Positions 55,809 through 64,000 of a DNA stretch of 64,000 bases are shown piece by piece (positions within the stretch are counted from its first letter, which is position 1; each line of letters opens with the position of its first letter). The DNA lies in NCBI RefSeq assembly GCF_030811855.1, contig NZ_JAUSRN010000022.1, positions 1-64,000 on the forward strand. Direction: 5' to 3'. The position numbers were made by a program, and so were the translations under genes. The notes beneath the pieces are model-generated. The model was not told the DNA's origin and did no database searches. It was given only the letters and a program-made list of their open reading frames with translations. This DNA is from Variovorax paradoxus. GTDB taxonomy: Bacteria > Pseudomonadota > Gammaproteobacteria > Burkholderiales > Burkholderiaceae_C.

Positions 55809-56267
55809 CTACTTGCCTTGCTTGTGTTGCTGTTCTCTTTGCTTGCGGGCGGCTTCCTCGAGCACCTGCTGCCACTTGGCGACACCAGGTGAAAGCTTCA
55901 GGCCCTTCAACTTGCTTGCGAGCCAGAGGGCCGCACCAGCCAGGAACACCAGCACGACGGCAGACACGCCGGCCGACCACAGCGCCAGGAGGACGAGCGC
56001 GCCCACCACGCCCATGATCTTGAGCACCGCAGGCGGGAACGCTCCTAAACCTGGTGCCGAGGTATCGCCATTCGAGGATTCGCGTCGTTGCGCCGCCGCA
56101 GCTGCGTGGCCCTGCGCGCCCGGTGCACCCGGCGCAGGGGTCATGCCTACGTCGAGCCCATGGTCGCCTTCGTGCGCCGCCCGCTTGGGCAATGCCGCCT
56201 GGGCCGAAAGCCGTTCCACGTAGCTGGCGAAATCGCCATTGGGCGGGGTGTTCCATTGGGGATTCAT
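55809..56267 (-). CDS. Membrane protein between coaBC and dut
   Basis: The 152-residue protein has an N-terminal disordered Ala/Gly/Pro part, one or two membrane helices (about 82-118: MGVVGALVLLALW and AVVLVFLAGAALWLASKL) and a basic Gln/Lys tail. It is not recognised. The ATG overlaps the coaBC stop (TGATG) and the stop is 2 bp from dut, so all three are coupled. Confidence 0.72.
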   Translation of the reverse strand: MNPQWNTPPNGDFASYVERLSAQAALPKRAAHEGDHGLDVGMTPAPGAPGAQGHAAAAAQRRESSNGDTSAPGLGAFPPAVLKIMGVVGALVLLALWSAGVSAVVLVFLAGAALWLASKLKGLKLSPGVAKWQQVLEEAARKQREQQHKQGK

Positions 56268-57490
56268 CAGACCCTCCAGTCGGGCAGGCGGGCGGCGATC
56301 TCGGTCATGAGTTCGCGCGCCAAGGTGAGCTTGGGCGCACGCGGCAATTCGCGCGTGCTCTTTGCGTCCACCAGCAGCAGCGCATTGTCGTCCTGGCCGA
56401 ATGTCAGCGGCCCGATGTTTCCGACCAGGAGCGGAATGCCCTTGCGCTCGCGCTTGGCCTTGGCGTGCTCGACGAGGTTCTCGCTCTCGGCCGCGAACCC
56501 CACGCAGAACAGCTTGCGCGCCTGTGCGCGCTCGCTCTTGGCCACGGCCAGCAAAATGTCTGGGTTCTCGACGAAGCTGAGCACCGGCGTCTTGCCGCTG
56601 CCGTCCTTCTTGATCTTTTGTTCGCTGTGGGTTGCGGGCCGCCAGTCCGCGACAGCTGCCGTCGCTATGAAAATGCTAGCGGAGCGCGCCGCCCGCAGGG
56701 TCGCTTCGAGCATGTCTGCTGCGGAAAGCACGTCGATGCGGCTCACCCCGCGTGGGGTGGGCAGGTGCACCGGGCCAGCCACCAACGTCACTTCGGCGCC
56801 GGCCTCGTGGGCGGCGCGCGCAATGGCAAAACCCATCTTGCCGGATGAATGGTTGGTGATGCCGCGAATCGGATCGAGCGGCTCGAAGGTGGGTCCGGCG
56901 GTCACGAGCAGCTTGTGCCCCGCAAGCAGCTTGGGTGCGAAGAAGGTCGTGATGTCCTCGAGCAGCTGCGCCGGCTCCAGCATGCGCCCGTCGCCGGTTT
57001 CGCCGCAGGCCTGCCAGCCGCTGCCCACGCCCAGCACCGTGGCACCGTCAGCTGCCACCTGCATCAGGTTGCGCTGGGTGGCGGGATGCGCCCACATCTC
57101 GCGGTTCATGGCGGGTGCGATCAAAAGAGGCACGCGGTCCACCGGACGGGCCAGGCACATCAGGCTCAGCAGTTCGTCTGCCCTTCCCTGCACCAGCCGA
57201 GCGATGAAGTCGGCGCTGCACGGCGCGAGCACGATGGCATCGGCCTCGCGGCTCAGGTTGATGTGCGGCATGTTGTTGGGCTCGCGCGCGTCCCACTGCG
57301 AGGTGTAGACCGCGCGCCCCGACAGCGCCTGCATCGTGACCGGCGTGATGAACTGCTCGGCTGCCTCGGTCATGACCACCTGTACCGTGCCGCCAGCCTT
57401 CACGATCAGGCGGCACAACTCGGCCGATTTGTAGCAGGCGATGCCGCCAGTGAGGCCCAGGACGATGTGTTTGCCGGCGAGATCTTGCAT
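56267..57490 (-). CDS. coaBC: Bifunctional phosphopantothenoylcysteine decarboxylase/synthetase CoaBC
   Basis: The 407-residue coenzyme A biosynthesis enzyme has two parts. The N-terminal CoaC flavoprotein carries His76 (NMPHINLS), Asn129 (APAMNREMW) and Cys162 (WQACGETGDGRM). The C-terminal CoaB synthetase (from about 185) begins LLVTAGPTFEPLDPIRGITN and includes KIKKDG. ATG 57490 (MQDLAGKHIV) is the family start; the upstream extension is not conserved-like. It diverges from pyrG. Confidence 0.95.
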   Translation of the reverse strand: MQDLAGKHIVLGLTGGIACYKSAELCRLIVKAGGTVQVVMTEAAEQFITPVTMQALSGRAVYTSQWDAREPNNMPHINLSREADAIVLAPCSADFIARLVQGRADELLSLMCLARPVDRVPLLIAPAMNREMWAHPATQRNLMQVAADGATVLGVGSGWQACGETGDGRMLEPAQLLEDITTFFAPKLLAGHKLLVTAGPTFEPLDPIRGITNHSSGKMGFAIARAAHEAGAEVTLVAGPVHLPTPRGVSRIDVLSAADMLEATLRAARSASIFIATAAVADWRPATHSEQKIKKDGSGKTPVLSFVENPDILLAVAKSERAQARKLFCVGFAAESENLVEHAKAKRERKGIPLLVGNIGPLTFGQDDNALLLVDAKSTRELPRAPKLTLARELMTEIAARLPDWRV

Positions 57491-57617
57491 ATCGCAGAAG
57501 TGTAATGACACAGCCCCCACGCAGGGGCCGCGTGCACGGCCGTCCGAAGCCGCCAATGCGCCCCCAGAAGAGCGAAGGAGAAGCGCGCAGGTGCGCGGAG
57601 CACGCAGTCGGGCCATA

Positions 57618-57623
57618 TACAAT
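57618..57623 (+). promoter_or_regulatory. Possible -10 box for pyrG
   Basis: TACAAT (in CATATACAATCAGC) lies 40 bp upstream of the pyrG ATG in the coaBC/pyrG divergent gap. No good -35 is found. It is a candidate only. Confidence 0.4.
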
Positions 57624-57663
57624 CAGCATTTCCCACTGCCCGGTCCTCGCGTCCGGAACTGGC

Positions 57664-59343
57664 ATGACCAAATTTGTCTTCGTCACCGGTGGTGTCGTAT
57701 CTTCCCTTGGCAAGGGAATCGCCTCCGCCTCTCTCGCTGCGATCCTCGAATCGCGCGGCCTCAAAGTCACCCTCATCAAGCTGGATCCGTACATCAACGT
57801 CGATCCCGGCACGATGTCGCCTTTCCAGCATGGCGAAGTCTTCGTCACCGACGACGGCGCCGAAACCGACCTCGACCTCGGCCACTACGAGCGCTTCATC
57901 ACCACGCGGATGCGCAAGGCCAACAACTTCACCACCGGTCAGATCTACAAGACCGTGCTGGAAAAAGAGCGCCGCGGCGACTACCTCGGCAAGACGGTGC
58001 AGGTGATTCCGCACATCACCAACGAAATCCAGGAATACATCAAGCGCGGCGCCGGCCTCGGCACAGCGCATGAAGTGGACGTGGCCATCGTCGAAATCGG
58101 CGGCACGGTGGGCGACATCGAGTCGCTCCCGTTCCTCGAAGCCGTGCGCCAGATGAGCCTGCGCATGGGCCCGAACAACTCGGCCTTCGTGCATCTAAGC
58201 TACGTGCCCTGGATCGCGGCCGCCGGCGAGCTCAAGACCAAGCCCACGCAGCACACCGCCAAGGAATTGCGCGCCATCGGCATCCAGGCCGACGCCCTCC
58301 TTTGCCGCGCCGACCGCCCGATTCCCGATGACGAGCGCGCCAAGATCTCGCTGTTCTCGAACGTGCCCGAATGGGGCGTCATCTCCATGTGGGACGTGGA
58401 CACCATCTACAAGGTGCCACGCATGCTGCACGAGCAGGGCCTGGACGGCCTCATCTGCGACAAGCTGCGCATCAACACGCCGCCGGCCAAGCTGCAGCGC
58501 TGGGACGATCTGGTCTACGAGGTAGAACACCCGAAGCAGGAAGTCAGCATCGCCATGGTCGGCAAGTACGTCGACCTGTCCGACAGCTACAAGTCGCTGA
58601 ACGAAGCACTGCGCCATGCCGGCATGAAGAACCATGCCCGCGTGAAGATCGACTACATCGATTCCGAAACCATTTCGGCGCAAGACGTCTCGCGGCTTGC
58701 CAAGTACGACGCGATCTTGGTGCCCGGTGGCTTTGGCCAGCGCGGCGTCGAGGGCAAGATCTCGGCCGCCCGCTTTGCGCGCGAAGGCAAGGTGCCCTAC
58801 CTCGGCATCTGCCTGGGCATGCAGGTGGCCACCATCGAATACGCGCGCCACGTGGCGGGCCTGAAGAACGCGAACAGCACCGAGTTCGACCCCGAGACGC
58901 CCTGCCCCGTGATCGCGCTGATCACCGAGTGGAAGGATGCCGACGGCACCGTGAAGACGCGCAACGAGAAGTCCGACCTCGGCGGCACCATGCGCCTGGG
59001 CGCGCAAAGCTCCGACGTTACGGCCGGCACGCTGGCCCACAGCATCTACGGCGACGTGGTGACCGAACGCCATCGCCACCGCTACGAAGCCAACGTCAAC
59101 TATCTCGACGAACTGCGCGCCGCGGGCCTCGTGATTTCCGCGCTGACGCAGCGCGAGCACCTGACCGAAATCGTCGAGCTGCCGCAGGACGTGCACCCCT
59201 GGTACATGGGCGTGCAGTTCCACCCCGAATTCAAGTCGACGCCGTGGAGCGGCCATCCGCTCTTCAACGCTTTCATCAAGGCGGCGCTCGAGCACAAGGC
59301 CCGCAGTGCGGGCGGTGCAAAGAACCTGAAGGCGGTAGCATGA
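57664..59343 (+). CDS. pyrG: CTP synthase PyrG
   Basis: The 559-residue enzyme aminates UTP to CTP. Its N-terminal synthetase domain opens with MTKFVFVTGGVVSSLGKGI and contains the UTP site around DGAETDLDLGHYERF. The C-terminal glutaminase has the nucleophile Cys in YLGICLGMQ (near residue 382) and the His/Glu pair in QFHPEFKS. Length and motifs are normal. Its stop overlaps kdsA by 4 bp (ATGA). Confidence 0.97.
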   Translation: MTKFVFVTGGVVSSLGKGIASASLAAILESRGLKVTLIKLDPYINVDPGTMSPFQHGEVFVTDDGAETDLDLGHYERFITTRMRKANNFTTGQIYKTVLEKERRGDYLGKTVQVIPHITNEIQEYIKRGAGLGTAHEVDVAIVEIGGTVGDIESLPFLEAVRQMSLRMGPNNSAFVHLSYVPWIAAAGELKTKPTQHTAKELRAIGIQADALLCRADRPIPDDERAKISLFSNVPEWGVISMWDVDTIYKVPRMLHEQGLDGLICDKLRINTPPAKLQRWDDLVYEVEHPKQEVSIAMVGKYVDLSDSYKSLNEALRHAGMKNHARVKIDYIDSETISAQDVSRLAKYDAILVPGGFGQRGVEGKISAARFAREGKVPYLGICLGMQVATIEYARHVAGLKNANSTEFDPETPCPVIALITEWKDADGTVKTRNEKSDLGGTMRLGAQSSDVTAGTLAHSIYGDVVTERHRHRYEANVNYLDELRAAGLVISALTQREHLTEIVELPQDVHPWYMGVQFHPEFKSTPWSGHPLFNAFIKAALEHKARSAGGAKNLKAVA

Positions 59344-60197
59344 AACTTTGCGGATTCGACATCGGGCTTGACCAGCCCTTCTTCCTGATTGCCGGGCCCT
59401 GCGTGGTCGAATCCGAGCAATTGCAGATGGACACGGCCGGCACGCTGAAGGAAATCACCTCCTCGCTCGGCATTCCGTTCATCTTCAAGAGCAGCTTCGA
59501 CAAGGCCAACCGTTCGTCGGGCACCAGCTTCCGTGGCCCCGGCCGCGAGAAGGGCCTGGAGATCCTGGCGAAGGTGAAGCGCGAACTCGGCCTGCCGGTG
59601 CTGACCGACGTGCACACCGAAGACGACATCACCGAGGCCGCCAAGGTGGTCGACGTGCTGCAGACTCCCGCCTTCCTTTGCCGCCAGACCGACTTCATCC
59701 GCGCAGTGGCGCAGTCGGGCAAGCCGGTGAACATCAAGAAGGGCCAGTTCCTTGCACCGCACGACATGAAGAATGTGATCGACAAGGCGCGCGCGGCCGC
59801 CAAGGAGGCCGGCCTGCCTGAAGACAGCTTCATGGCCTGCGAACGCGGTGCCAGCTTTGGTTACAACAACCTGGTGTCGGACATGCGTTCGCTCGCGATC
59901 ATGCGCGAGACTGGCGCACCCGTCGTGTTCGACGCCACCCATTCGGTGCAGCTGCCGGGCGGCCAGGGCACGAGCTCGGGCGGGCAGCGCGAAATGGTGC
60001 CGGTGCTTTCGCGCGCTGCGGTGGCCGTGGGCGTGGCCGGGCTCTTCATGGAGACGCACCCCGACCCCGCCAAGGCACTGAGCGACGGCCCCAATGCCGT
60101 GCCGCTCAAGCACATGAAGGCCCTGCTCGAGACGCTCGTGGCGCTCGACCGGGTCACCAAGAAAAACGCATTCCTGGAGGACGTCTTCCAATCATGA
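59340..60197 (+). CDS. kdsA: 3-deoxy-8-phosphooctulonate synthase KdsA
   Basis: The 285-residue enzyme condenses arabinose-5-phosphate with phosphoenolpyruvate to make KDO-8-phosphate for lipopolysaccharide. It has FLIAGPCVVESEQ, the FIFKSSFDKANRSS active-site stretch, NIKKGQFLAP and FDATHSVQLPGG. The order pyrG-kdsA-(DUF1330)-eno-ftsB is the conserved betaproteobacterial one. It overlaps its neighbours on both sides by ATGA. Confidence 0.96.
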   Translation: MKLCGFDIGLDQPFFLIAGPCVVESEQLQMDTAGTLKEITSSLGIPFIFKSSFDKANRSSGTSFRGPGREKGLEILAKVKRELGLPVLTDVHTEDDITEAAKVVDVLQTPAFLCRQTDFIRAVAQSGKPVNIKKGQFLAPHDMKNVIDKARAAAKEAGLPEDSFMACERGASFGYNNLVSDMRSLAIMRETGAPVVFDATHSVQLPGGQGTSSGGQREMVPVLSRAAVAVGVAGLFMETHPDPAKALSDGPNAVPLKHMKALLETLVALDRVTKKNAFLEDVFQS

Positions 60198-60484
60198 GCA
60201 GTGGGTATGTCATCGCCAACGTCGAGGTCACCAACCCGGCGCAGTACGAGGAATACAAGAAGTGGTCGAGCGCGGCCATGCAGGCGCATGGCGCCGAAGT
60301 GTGCGCGCGCGGCGGCAAGGTCGAAGTGCTCGAGGGCGATTGGTCGCCTTCGCGCGTCGTCATTTTGAAATTTCCCAGCTTCGAGAAGGCCAAGGCCTTC
60401 TATGAATCACCCGAATACCTGAAGGCTCGCGACGCGCGTGCCGGTGCCGCCGTCATGCGCATGATTGCGGTCGAAGGTGTTTGA
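60194..60484 (+). CDS. DUF1330 family protein
   Basis: The 96-residue dimeric alpha-beta barrel protein of the DUF1330 family has the pattern YVIANVEVTNPAQYEEYKKW, then GGKVEVLEGDWSPSRVVILK and the end YLKARDARAGAAVMRMIAVE. The function is unknown; the fold is related to small oxygenases and binding proteins. It overlaps kdsA by 4 bp and lies 41 bp before eno. Confidence 0.9.
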   Translation: MSSGYVIANVEVTNPAQYEEYKKWSSAAMQAHGAEVCARGGKVEVLEGDWSPSRVVILKFPSFEKAKAFYESPEYLKARDARAGAAVMRMIAVEGV

Positions 60485-60525
60485 TCATTTGAATTCGAGA
60501 CTGAACTGAAAAGAAAGAGAAACGC

Positions 60526-61809
<1,284 letters not shown>

Positions 61810-61827
61810 CGCCCGAAGCCGGCGGCA

Positions 61828-62106
61828 ATGCGCTCGCGCCTCGTTCCACCCATCGTGCTGTTGCTGCTGCTGGTCGTCCTGCAGTGGCAGCTGTGGAACG
61901 GGCGCGGCAGCGTGCGCGACGTGTCGCAGCTGCAGACCAAGCTGGCCGAGCAGAAAGAGGCCAATGCCAAGGCCGCGGTGACCAACGAGCGACTGGCCTC
62001 CGAGGTCAATGACCTCAAGGTCGGGCTCGAAATGGTCGAAGAGCGTGCCCGGCAAGAGCTGGGCATGGTCAAGCCCAACGAAGTGTTCGTTCAAGTCACC
62101 CACTGA
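61828..62106 (+). CDS. ftsB: Cell division protein FtsB
   Basis: The 92-residue bitopic inner-membrane protein has one helix (about 6-24, RLVPPIVLLLLLVVLQWQLW), a coiled coil (about 30-72, SQLQTKLAEQKEANAKAAV) and the FtsB end VEERARQELGMVKPNEVFVQ. It joins FtsL and FtsQ in the divisome. The eno-ftsB order supports it. A pnuC gene follows after 17 bp. Confidence 0.93.
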   Translation: MRSRLVPPIVLLLLLVVLQWQLWNGRGSVRDVSQLQTKLAEQKEANAKAAVTNERLASEVNDLKVGLEMVEERARQELGMVKPNEVFVQVTH

Positions 62107-62123
62107 ACGAAACGGCGCCGCTG

Positions 62124-62744
62124 ATGCCCGAGTTCTTCTCGGCCCCCGCCTTCGCGCTCTGGGGCTCACCCGTCAGCTGGCTCGAAATCGTGGCCGCCGT
62201 GCTGGCGCTGGCGATGGTCGGCTGCAACATGCGCGAAGTCCATTGGGGCTGGCCGCTTGCAATCGTCAGCTCGCTGCTCTACGTGGCCGTGTTCGCAAAG
62301 GCGCGCATCTACGGCGATGCCTCGCTCCAGGTGTTCTTCGCGATCGTCGCGCTCTGGGGCTGGTTTCAGTGGCTGCGGGGCCATCGTGCCGATGGCAGTG
62401 CATTGCGGGTCAGTCAGCTGTCGCCACGAGGCACCGCGCTGGCGCTCTTGGCCTGCGCTGTGGCCTGGCCCGCTGTCGCCCTCTTCCTGCGCCGCTTCAC
62501 CGACACCGACGTGCCCTGGTGGGACGGGTTCTCGACCGGGCTCAGCCTCGTCGGCCAGTTCCTGCTCGGGCGCAAGTTCATCGAGAACTGGCTGGTGTGG
62601 CTTGCGGTGAACACCGTGAGCGTGGGCCTGTTCATCCACAAGGGCCTGTGGCTCACGGTCGGCCTGTACGCGGTGTTCGCGCTGCTCAGCGTGGCGGGTT
62701 TTCTTGCATGGCGCACGCGCATGCACGAGGGGGCGCGCGCATGA
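62124..62744 (+). CDS. pnuC: Nicotinamide riboside transporter PnuC
   Basis: The 206-residue PnuC-family membrane protein has about six helices. The family features are SWLEIVAAVLALAMVGCNMR near the start, the WPLAIVSSLLYVAVFAKARI stretch and NWLVWLAVNTVSVGLFIHKG. It moves nicotinamide riboside across the inner membrane by facilitated diffusion, trapped by phosphorylation. The next gene, a NadR-like kinase, overlaps it by 4 bp (ATGA), which fits that coupling. Confidence 0.9.
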   Translation: MPEFFSAPAFALWGSPVSWLEIVAAVLALAMVGCNMREVHWGWPLAIVSSLLYVAVFAKARIYGDASLQVFFAIVALWGWFQWLRGHRADGSALRVSQLSPRGTALALLACAVAWPAVALFLRRFTDTDVPWWDGFSTGLSLVGQFLLGRKFIENWLVWLAVNTVSVGLFIHKGLWLTVGLYAVFALLSVAGFLAWRTRMHEGARA

Positions 62745-63439
62745 CCCCCGTGCTGCCGGCGGGATGCGTCATCGCGCTGCTCGGTGCCGAGAGCACCGGC
62801 AAGACCGAACTCGCGCGCGCGCTCACGCAGCGCCTGCAAGAGCGCGGAATCGCTACCACGATGGTGGGCGAATACCTGCGCGAATGGTGCAACCGCGAAG
62901 GCCGCACGCCGCGGCCCGACGAGCAGCGCGCGATCGCCGACGAGCAGATGCGCCGCATCGATGTCGCGGCGGCCACGGGCGTGGTGGTGGCCGACACCAC
63001 AGCCCTCATGACCGCGGTTTACAGCGAGCAACTGTTCGGCGACACCTCGCTCCATGCCCAAGCACTGGCGGCGCAAGCCCGCTACGCCATCACGCTGCTG
63101 ACGGCGCTCGACATCCCCTGGGTTGCCGACGCATTGCGCGATGGCGACCACGCGCGAGAGCCCACCGACGCGCTGCTGCGCGCGGCATTGGGGGGCGCCG
63201 GGCTGTCTTTCGCGGTGGTGCACGGCACCGGCAGCGAAAGGCTCTCCAGTGCCTGGAACGCCATCAACTCCATTGCTGCCAGCGAAGGCCGGCCAAGGGC
63301 ACGAGGCCGCTTCGATTCGAAACCGGCCGCGTGGACATGGCCTTGCGAGAAGTGCTCCGACCCGGAGTGCGAACATCGGCTTTTCAGCGACCTGATCGGA
63401 CGCCGCGACAACACGCCACTACCCAGTTCGGAGATCTGA
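62741..63439 (+). CDS. NadR-like AAA kinase (ribosylnicotinamide kinase type)
   Basis: The 232-residue P-loop kinase has Walker A GAESTGKT (15-22), the NadR-type MVGEYLREW and a VADTTALMTAVYSE strand. It corresponds to the C-terminal kinase domain of NadR without the DNA-binding or adenylyltransferase domains, so nicotinamide riboside phosphorylation is the likely activity. The C-terminus has an unusual Cys/His cluster (CEKCSDPECEH, Cys202, Cys205, Cys210, His212) that may bind zinc. It overlaps pnuC and the following gene by a few bases. Confidence 0.85.
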   Translation: MTPVLPAGCVIALLGAESTGKTELARALTQRLQERGIATTMVGEYLREWCNREGRTPRPDEQRAIADEQMRRIDVAAATGVVVADTTALMTAVYSEQLFGDTSLHAQALAAQARYAITLLTALDIPWVADALRDGDHAREPTDALLRAALGGAGLSFAVVHGTGSERLSSAWNAINSIAASEGRPRARGRFDSKPAAWTWPCEKCSDPECEHRLFSDLIGRRDNTPLPSSEI

Positions 63440-64000
63440 TGTTCCCGCTTCGCTTCTCTCATTTTTCTGTCTGCACCAGTGTTTTGGTCTCCGCACTGCT
63501 CGCGGCTGGCGCCACCATGGCCGCGCCCGTTGCCGCAACCGTGGAGAACGCCACCACGCCCACGGCCTGTGCAGAGGAAGACAACGTCTCGCTGGTGCTG
63601 CGCGGCGAAGGCATCCGGCGCATGCGCATCGAGGCGCTGCAGCCGGCCTACCTGGACAGCATCGGCAACGACACCACTGCGCCCGACTTCTCGAACTGCA
63701 ACTTCGACGGCGGTGCGCATCCCACCGACCCGGCGCACAAGTTCAAGCCCCGCCGCGTAGTGCTGCTCGACGACGCGCAGTGGCGCATCGTCGGCATGAC
63801 CTTGCCGAGTTTCTGGCGCCCGCAGCAGGTGCCGGTACGGGTCGGCGCGCGCACGGACCGCGGCTTTCACATGCTGCAGATCTTCCGCAAGGAAGACGGC
63901 AAGGCGCTTGAAGCACTGGTGCTCTACCCGGCCGACGGCTACTGGCGCATCAAGCCGCTGCCGGAAGAACGCTTCGGCGATGGGGTGTACGGCTCGTCGT
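63439..64000 (+). CDS. Exported protein of unknown function, cut by the window edge
   Basis: At least 187 residues are encoded before the window ends. The start (MFPLRFSHFSVCTSVLVSAL, then LAAGATMAAPVAA) is a signal peptide with cleavage near 29-33. The mature part includes CAEEDNVSLVLRGEGIRRMR, two further Cys and FKPRRVVLLDDAQWRIVGMT; the fold is not recognised. ATG 63439 forms TGATG with the kinase stop, so it is in the pnuC operon. It is probably periplasmic; any link with NAD salvage is only by position. Confidence 0.72.
   Translation, partial: MFPLRFSHFSVCTSVLVSALLAAGATMAAPVAATVENATTPTACAEEDNVSLVLRGEGIRRMRIEALQPAYLDSIGNDTTAPDFSNCNFDGGAHPTDPAHKFKPRRVVLLDDAQWRIVGMTLPSFWRPQQVPVRVGARTDRGFHMLQIFRKEDGKALEALVLYPADGYWRIKPLPEERFGDGVYGSS

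Overview
The window is GC-rich, densely coded DNA from a betaproteobacterium. The family is most likely Comamonadaceae and the genus plausibly Variovorax. This rests on the gene content (a glpDSTPQUV-type glycerol-3-phosphate ABC system, parC/parE, dapA-bamC, pyrG-kdsA-eno-ftsB), frequent GTG/TTG starts, ATGA/TGATG gene junctions, and G-rich hairpin repeats between genes. It is an inference from proteins and style; no rRNA or tRNA gene was seen.

Layout. 1-3791 (minus strand): a four-gene operon with a DarA-like flavoprotein, a DarB-like ketosynthase, a small unknown protein and a BtrH-like acyltransferase. It is a probable dialkylresorcinol-type lipid cluster whose carrier protein is not in view. 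3949-14704: glycerol and glycerol-3-phosphate use (glpD-S-T-P-Q-U-V on minus, glpR and glpK on plus). A 245-bp inverted-repeat element occurs twice, at the left window edge and between glpR and glpK. 14730-28205: a system of two circularly permuted ATP-grasp proteins, two alpha-E domains (one separate, one fused), two transglutaminase-like proteins and a lone lipoprotein solute-binding protein, interrupted by comEC. Three of these proteins carry Gln-Ser/Gln-Thr tails or linkers. 28202-29067: a RidA-family protein and an HNH-like small protein.

28967-35883 (minus): a probable 2-ketogluconate operon. A polar-amino-acid-type ABC transporter is followed by kguE, kguK, kguD and a LacI-family regulator. 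The 14-bp palindrome TGAAACCGGTTTCA lies upstream of the first gene and is identical to the operator I recall for Pseudomonas PtxS. This predicts that the ABC transporter replaces the usual MFS importer KguT.

35945-48961: assorted genes, namely a CorA-like channel with a GMN motif, a cysteine hydrolase, a large alpha/beta hydrolase, an MBL-fold lipoprotein, topoisomerase IV (parC, parE) around a lytic transglycosylase, an MFS transporter, and a 50-residue membrane peptide coupled to a methyltransferase. 49041-64000: mostly core genes (dapA, bamC, an MBL hydrolase, a RoxA/YcfD-type ribosomal oxygenase, a SlyD-type isomerase, dut, coaBC, pyrG, kdsA, eno, ftsB). It ends with pnuC, a NadR-like kinase and an unknown exported protein cut by the window edge.

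The points most worth following are the ATP-grasp/alpha-E/transglutaminase system with its shared QS tails, the PtxS-type operator in front of an ABC transporter, and the dispersed repeats whose ends supply ribosome binding sites for the next gene.
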